Source: Ectocarpus siliculosus
Lineage: Eukaryota; Sar; Phaeophyceae; Ectocarpales; Ectocarpaceae
Length of the DNA stretch: 10,477 bases
Direction of reading: 5' to 3'
NCBI GenBank assembly: GCA_000310025.1
Contig: FN649746.1
Location: 3,340,980-3,351,456 of the forward strand
The notes below the pieces were generated by a model. That model was given only the letters and a program-made list of their open reading frames with translations, was not told the DNA's origin and made no database searches. Of the stretch, positions 7,847-10,477 are shown one piece after another; positions within the stretch are counted from its first letter, which is position 1; each line of letters starts with the position of its first letter. Made by a program: the position numbers and the translations under genes.

Positions 7847-8494
7847 AAGATGAGAGACGCTACTGGGAAGCGCGCTGCGAGAGGCGTTGCCGACTGAGGC
7901 GTGTGCTCTGCGCTCGGTGCGTTGCTGTCGGCGTCAAGCAGCGGCCGAAAGGGAGGCGTGACGATAGTTGCTGCCCCTCCTCCCTTTGGGAACGGGAATA
8001 ACGATGTCGACGAAAGTCGTGTGAAATTTGTTTGCGGCGGCAGCTGCTGAACTCACGCGATACAAGAGCGCGAACCCAAAAACCGGAGGCCGCCAACGAG
8101 GAGAAATGAAGCCAACAGCGACGCCCGCGTGACCCGCAGTCACTCTAGACGCGGGGGGCATAGGCAGCTGTGTGCCCGCTGTCCATTGCTACGAGGGACC
8201 GCCGTCGATTGAGGGCTAGACCAAATTTGCTCCACAACAACAACCAACCTTCAACTAACCGGAGGGCGTGAACAGCCAGGAATCTAAACCTCCACGCAAC
8301 AACAAAACGGCGAGTTGGAGGACCGCGGATGCACGCACGTAAACCCAGGCGTACGTGCAGCAGCAGCAGCAGCATAGCGCCACGCCCTTGCGACTAACCT
8401 GTCCCCCTCCTAGCTCGCCCCACGCCTCGAACCCAGCGAGGAACACGTCTTCCACGCCTCCTCCCGAGAATTCTCCATCGCCTCCACCGTTCAT
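712..8494 (-). CDS. Spliced gene for a stramenopile-type bZIP transcription factor (whole gene model)
   Basis: This is the full extent of a hand-built gene with exons 8399-8494, 6898-7689, 3048-3140, 1421-1549, 919-1025 and a short last exon at 767-800 or 712-754. The predicted protein has about 416 to 419 residues. In order it holds a Gly-rich N terminus, an acidic run (about 120-139), two Gln-rich runs (about 149-158 and 188-198), a run of 12 Gly (235-246), a bZIP basic region (255-292), a zipper (293 to about 328), a post-zipper block with FLEYRG (332-337) and PYRSF (362-366), and a block LDGVIADT (381-388). The bZIP signature N-x7-R is N275 to R283. Family knowledge: bZIP proteins bind DNA as dimers in the nucleus, and as I recall it oomycete and diatom bZIPs carry similar TPYRSF and DGxxADTxSL blocks after the zipper. 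The joins are inference, supported by matching phase and motif order. No cDNA was available. Confidence 0.82.
919..1025 (-). CDS. bZIP gene exon 5 (conserved DGVIADT block, residues 371-405 plus 2 nt)
   Basis: This 107-nt exon encodes 35 residues starting VQGGKRVIKGLDGVIADT and ending SGRQS, plus two bases of the next codon. The block RVIKGLDGVIADTLSLS matches, as recalled, the DGxxADTxSL block that follows TPYRSF in stramenopile bZIPs. The donor is CCAG|GTATGT at 918, phase 2. This is the only non-zero-phase intron in the model. An alternative start at 1019 would drop Val-Gln only. Confidence 0.83.
1026..1420 (-). other. Intron 4 of the bZIP gene (395 nt, phase 0)
   Basis: The donor is CAG|GTACGA. 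The acceptor is preceded by a long T/C-rich tract (reverse complement of about 1040-1075) and a candidate branch sequence, ending GTCGACAG|. A second AG six bases further on (1021-1020) could also be used in frame. Confidence 0.78.
1421..1549 (-). CDS. bZIP gene exon 4 (post-zipper conserved block, residues 328-370)
   Basis: This 129-nt exon encodes 43 residues: VLLTFLEYRG at the start, then a conserved-looking Trp (W346), and MPITPYRSFPPQQ at the end. As recalled from family knowledge, stramenopile bZIPs carry a region after the zipper of the type FLxxRG...W...PxTPYRSFxP; this exon matches that order. The acceptor follows a long pyrimidine tract and CAG. The donor is CAACAG|GTACGA at 1420. 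Both ends are phase 0. An upstream duplicated acceptor would extend the exon to 1636 in frame. The biochemical role of the block is not known to me. Confidence 0.88.
1526..1750. repeat. Tandem duplication of the exon 4 3' splice site (89 and 90 bp units)
   Basis: Copies start at 1526, 1615 and 1705, the last one partial. On the transcribed strand each full unit holds a pyrimidine tract, TGTATGTACAG and then the start of exon 4. The copy at 1526-1549 is the real first 24 nt of exon 4. The middle copy keeps an intact acceptor (AG at 1638-1637). In the third copy CAG has become CAT, so that site is dead. Unit 2 lacks two bases (AG) present at 1545-1546 of unit 1. Confidence 0.9.
1550..1636 (-). 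other. Possible alternative 5' extension of exon 4 (29 codons)
   Basis: If the duplicated acceptor at 1638-1637 is used, 87 nt join exon 4 in frame with no stop. The insert starts VPDFPGVLTEISAY and contains a strongly hydrophobic stretch (LLFFIFLSFV) translated from the pyrimidine tract. The acceptor has as good a pyrimidine tract as the normal one. Actual use is not shown. Confidence 0.4.
1791..1890. repeat. Dispersed repeat, copy A (about 100 bp, intron 3)
   Basis: This stretch aligns over about 100 bp with 3781-3880 in the same orientation. Both begin ACAGGTAGC[T/C]TTCGCTGACG and share the blocks AATCTATCTT, AGAGATGGATTC and GTGTCAT. The copies are diverged by substitutions and small indels. 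They look like two members of a family of short interspersed elements or remnants of a larger transposon; the family is not recognised. Confidence 0.8.
2910..3020. repeat. Degenerate 45/46-bp tandem repeat, about 2.5 copies
   Basis: Three copies start at 2910, 2955 and 3001, spaced 45 and 46 bp. The 20 bases at 2955-2974 recur exactly at 3001-3020, and the first copy is a diverged version (GTACCATCCTCTCATG). The array begins 28 nt inside intron 3 from the exon 3 donor on the transcribed strand. Confidence 0.8.
2949..2964. repeat. Perfect 16-bp palindrome
   Basis: The sequence TACCTGGTACCAGGTA equals its own reverse complement. It sits at the junction of two tandem units in intron 3. It could form a short hairpin or bind a dimeric protein, but no function is shown. 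Confidence 0.9.
3048..3140 (-). CDS. bZIP gene exon 3 (leucine zipper, residues 297-327)
   Basis: This 93-nt exon encodes 31 residues, beginning VEELVSGREREEMDQR and ending REIRLQ. It is a charged amphipathic helix. L300 falls exactly seven residues after L293 at the end of exon 2, and L321 and the V328 that opens exon 4 continue the register, while positions 307 and 314 are Glu. The acceptor before GTG is TTGTGTTGCAG. The donor after CAG is GTGGGA at 3047. Both ends are phase 0. Read-through past the donor would give only about 18 more residues and a stop, and would lose the conserved blocks of exons 4 and 5, so splicing is preferred. The exon is recognised by heptad register and family resemblance, not by any database match. 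Confidence 0.83.
3781..3880. repeat. Dispersed repeat, copy B (about 100 bp, intron 2)
   Basis: This is the partner of 1791-1890, in the same orientation and 1990 bp away. No target-site duplication or terminal inverted repeat was obvious at either copy by eye. Confidence 0.8.
4489..4550. repeat. Perfect 31-bp tandem duplication (2 copies)
   Basis: The unit at 4489-4519, starting GATCTCGAAGACTGAC, repeats exactly at 4520-4550. Perfect identity implies a recent duplication. The unit length is not a multiple of three, so it is unlikely to be coding. Each unit carries one ACGT core. Confidence 0.95.
5551..6015. promoter_or_regulatory. Cluster of four CACGTG (G-box/E-box) motifs in intron 2
   Basis: CACGTG occurs at 5551-5556, 5578-5583, 5659-5664 and 6010-6015. 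Only one other was noticed in the window (2450-2455). CACGTG is a known target of bZIP and bHLH proteins. An intronic enhancer, possibly autoregulatory, is speculation from the clustering. Confidence 0.3.
5614..5652. repeat. 20-bp tandem duplication
   Basis: TCTTGCTTCAACAGCAAC at 5614-5631 recurs at 5634-5651, a 20-bp period, inside intron 2. It sits between CACGTG sites at 5578 and 5659. Confidence 0.85.
6898..7689 (-). CDS. bZIP gene exon 2 (low-complexity region and basic region, residues 33-296)
   Basis: This is the largest exon, 264 codons and open throughout. It encodes a Gly/Ala/Ser-rich stretch, then MELM followed by 11 Glu (residues 120-130) and an Asp-rich run to 139. Gln-rich runs at 149-158 and 188-198 flank a basic Ser/Arg/Lys segment (about 160-179), a possible extra nuclear localisation signal. 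Twelve Gly follow at 235-246, then the Lys/Arg-rich basic region from 255. The DNA-contact signature is N275-REHARNT-R283, with His where many bZIPs have the first Ala, and Thr where Cys or Ser is usual. The first zipper leucine is L293, ten residues after R283 as expected. The exon ends after CAG with donor GTAATG at 6897. Open frames on the opposite strand are shadows of the triplet repeats. An internal Met at 7608 is a less likely start, because the open frame continues upstream to a good acceptor. Confidence 0.88.
7396..7428 (-). repeat. (GAG)11 triplet run coding for 11 Glu
   Basis: Eleven identical GAG codons (seen as CTC on the plus strand) encode residues 120-130. The absence of GAA codons suggests recent slippage rather than old selection on the protein alone. 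Confidence 0.95.
7807..7842. repeat. (TC)18 dinucleotide microsatellite in intron 1
   Basis: Eighteen uninterrupted TC units (36 bp) are seen. In the transcript this is a GA-rich run inside intron 1, about 120 nt upstream of the acceptor. Pure runs of this length usually vary between individuals. Confidence 0.95.
8358..8372. repeat. (CAG)5 triplet run in intron 1
   Basis: Five CAG units on the plus strand, which read as CUG in the bZIP transcript. The run lies about 26 nt inside intron 1 from the exon 1 donor. Similar short CAG/CTG runs recur across the window, for example near 4909-4921 and 6239-6256, and suggest a genome-wide triplet bias. Confidence 0.85.
8399..8494 (-). CDS. bZIP gene exon 1 (start codon, residues 1-32)
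   Basis: This exon begins with an ATG at 8494-8492 and encodes 32 residues starting MNGGGDGEFSGGGVEDVF, with an acidic and aromatic patch (VEDVFLAGFEAW) that could act as an activation segment; that role is inference. The exon ends with the Gln codon CAG followed by the donor GTTAGT (8398-8393), a strong match to consensus. It ends in phase 0 and joins in frame to exon 2. The ATG is chosen because an in-frame TGA lies upstream at 8554-8552 and no pyrimidine-backed acceptor lies between. The context just before the ATG is not a strong initiation context, so an upstream non-coding exon or another start is possible. Confidence 0.65.
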
Positions 8495-10477
8495 AGACTC
8501 TCGCTTTTTTGCCGACCTTCTTCGGCCAAACCAAGCCACACGCGTTGTTGGTCAGCAGCACCACCTCTCTCCCGTGTTTAGCCACACCAGCCCCGTGGTG
8601 ATGTATGTATGCCTCGTGTGTGTGTGTGTTGCTGTGATCACTCTGCGCGATGTGCCAGATGTGTGTTGTTGTGGACGTCACCCCGCTGTTTTCATTTTTT
8701 TCATTAACCAAAAAGCCATCAATCGGAGGTGGCGCAGCGTCTGAGCTGGTGCCAACGTATGTTGTTGTTGTGATGTGGCACACTTTCATGCTAAATTGGA
8801 GGTAGCCGCGTGGTCGTTGAGATAATTCCGAATAGCCCGGGCCGCTCGTCCCCAGTTGAACCAATAACCTTCCAACTTCAACCGCAGGGAAAATTGTTTT
8901 CGGCAAACGGAAGAAGAAGTAGCGGGGCGCACGCTTGTGCATGGTGGATGCTCTCGACTCACCCGCTAACAACATCCCCAATGATCTAGTCTGTCGGCGT
9001 ATTCCGTTGGTAGCAGCACATTTGCTAGCAGCAAACCAAAACGTACTTTTCGTGAAAAAAAAAAATGTTGCACTGAAGGGTTCTTGCGTTCTTGCATGCG
9101 AACGCACATTATCCGATGCTGTAACCTCTTCTTCTTGTATGCTCGTCATCTCGGTGCCGTCATCGCCATCGTGCCTCGCCGTTGTGGTTTGCGTGTGATC
9201 ATGCGTGATGTGAGGCAATCAATAGTGCGGCCATGCATCATCATGTGGTTGGACGCAAACAGCAATCAGTTCCTGAATGTGCTTGCTCGCTCGGCGCGTT
9301 TTGGTGTTTTGGTCGTTCATCTTTTCATGTAGTAATATGCGCTCCCTCTCTCTCGCGTCCACACCATCTCCTGTCTGGCTCGTTCATCGTGGAAGGCGAA
9401 GATTGCCAGCAAAACACACCAACGAGTTCGTGTGAAACACGCGCAGACGCGACCGACGTGCATGAGCACCACTCGACACTCTATCGCAGCTTTCCTACAA
9501 TATGGTTTCCGACTTTGCTGCTTTCATGAGTGAGTCTTTATTTGCATGTGACTCTTCTTGCAAATCACTCACGGACTACTGGTGGTCGTTGTCGGACCCC
9601 TATGTGCAAGGCTTCTAATAGCTGTGGCGGGCGGCCATGCAAAGCAATGCAACGCAGAAGACAACAAAGGACAACGGATGCACCGAGCTAGTTGGTGCAC
9701 ACACGCCCGGGCCTCCGGGTTACCGACCGCAGTCCCACGAAAAAACACATCTCTTGGCTGCTTAAAAACGAAGTGACGTGATTACTTTCACACAGGAAAC
9801 TTGTGCGCGTATGGTATCCATGTACTCCCACGTCATTTCTGTCCACCAGGTTCATCACGCGTCAGCGTTTTTATTAGAAAGTCAACATAATCCTCACAAA
9901 AAAACTGTTGTCTCGTTTCAGATACAACCACAGCAGCAGTCGAAAAGGATGTTGTGGCGATGTTCGGGGTCCGGTCATCTTGCTGATTGATTGTTCCAAG
10001 TGTGCATGCACCTTTTTTTGTGCTTTTTTTTTGTGTGGGGGGAAGTTGGCCTAGACTATAGCACGGGAGGAAGGGGACTGCGGTCAGTTGGACCGGTGCG
10101 GACGTATAAGTGCACTGATTTGAGCAGACACCGCAACCGAAAACTTACTGTAAAAGAAAGATGGCACGAACAATGTTGGGTAAATGCCGCCCACGCAACC
10201 GGTAAAAAACGTGGCGGGGGACGACCCGATACAAACAATAAAACAGAATCGATTTTGTTCTTTTCAAAGTCTGAATTGGTGCCGAGGAGGTGCCCACAAA
10301 AGTCACAAAAACTGGAGTTAGTTGTTGGTTAGCACAACTTGCACCATTACGGAGAGAGCGAGCCCCCGCTACCAACACTGAACGCAACTTTGAGCAAGAT
10401 TCGGGAAACGTCTCTCCAACCCCCCCCCCCCCCCCCCTCCCTCCCTCTGTCCTCGCGCGCATGCGCCGGCTCCTGCC
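8495..10477. other. Upstream flank of the bZIP gene: promoter and 5' UTR expected, no second gene recognised
   Basis: About 2 kb upstream of the start codon. It must contain the transcription start of the minus-strand gene unless further 5' exons lie to the right. No TATA box at a convincing position was seen. The longest open frame (8394-9218 minus, 274 codons) starts at TTG, overlaps exon 1 in another frame and has no domain. Smaller frames on the plus strand (9991-10332 and others) are unconvincing. A GT run lies near 8616-8629. Confidence 0.5.
10420..10437. repeat. Run of 18 C
   Basis: Eighteen consecutive C, followed by CT-rich DNA, near the right edge. Homopolymers of this length are prone to length error in sequencing and to slippage. 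Confidence 0.95.

Larger units (their letters stand above)
7690..8398 (-). other. Intron 1 of the bZIP gene (709 nt, phase 0)
   Basis: The donor is CAG|GTTAGT at 8398. The acceptor reads TTATGCTAGCAG| on the minus strand, preceded by a T-rich tract (reverse complement of 7729-7737) and a plausible branch sequence. Both sides are phase 0. The intron contains a (TC)18 microsatellite at 7807-7842 and a (CAG)5 run at 8358-8372. The minus-strand frame of exon 2 meets a stop (TAG, 7695-7693) exactly in the acceptor, which fits an intron end. Nothing else coding was recognised inside. Confidence 0.65.

Noticed and set aside
8394-9218. A 274-codon minus-strand open frame upstream of and overlapping exon 1
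   Set aside because: It starts at TTG, has no recognisable domain, and its frame at the exon 1 donor does not fit the exon 2 frame. An upstream ORF in the 5' UTR remains possible.
9991-10332. A 113-codon plus-strand open frame near the right edge
   Set aside because: It starts at TTG, includes a poly-T derived run and has no domain; there is no support for a divergent gene.

Overview
The window looks like nuclear DNA of a photosynthetic stramenopile, most probably a brown alga of the Ectocarpus type. The reasons are one multi-exon gene with long GT-AG introns, many CAG/CTG and other microsatellites, a protein full of Glu, Gln and Gly runs, and a bZIP core of the stramenopile kind (NREHARNTRLRKKAFVEELK). 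The species call is inference; the gene family call rests on motifs that can be read directly.

The main content is one gene on the minus strand, assembled here by hand from splice signals and motifs. Exon 1 (8399-8494) gives the start codon. Exon 2 (6898-7689) encodes a low-complexity N-terminal half and the bZIP basic region. Exon 3 (3048-3140) encodes the leucine zipper continuation. Exon 4 (1421-1549) encodes a conserved post-zipper block with TPYRSFPP. Exon 5 (919-1025) encodes the block LDGVIADTLSLS. A short last exon is ambiguous: 767-800 or 712-754. Introns 1 to 4 are 709, 3757, 1498 and 395 nt. All four are phase 0, all four donors are CAG|GT, and the reading frame stays open across every junction. 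The product would be about 416 to 419 residues, a nuclear DNA-binding transcription factor.

The most unusual structure is in intron 3. The 3' splice site of exon 4, with its pyrimidine tract and the first 24 nt of the exon, is tandemly duplicated (units of 89 and 90 bp, 1526 to about 1750). The middle copy keeps a good AG acceptor at 1637-1638, and using it would add exactly 29 open codons. The third copy has lost its AG. Other non-coding structure includes a diverged 100-bp repeat present in both intron 3 and intron 2, a perfect 31-bp tandem duplication, a 45/46-bp degenerate tandem next to a 16-bp palindrome, four CACGTG sites within 465 bp of intron 2, a (TC)18 tract in intron 1, and several G or C homopolymers.

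The 2 kb on the right (8495-10477) is upstream of the gene and should hold its promoter and 5' UTR; no second gene is convincing there. The left 700 bp is either downstream flank or further intron. No tRNA, rRNA, CRISPR array or intact mobile element was recognised.
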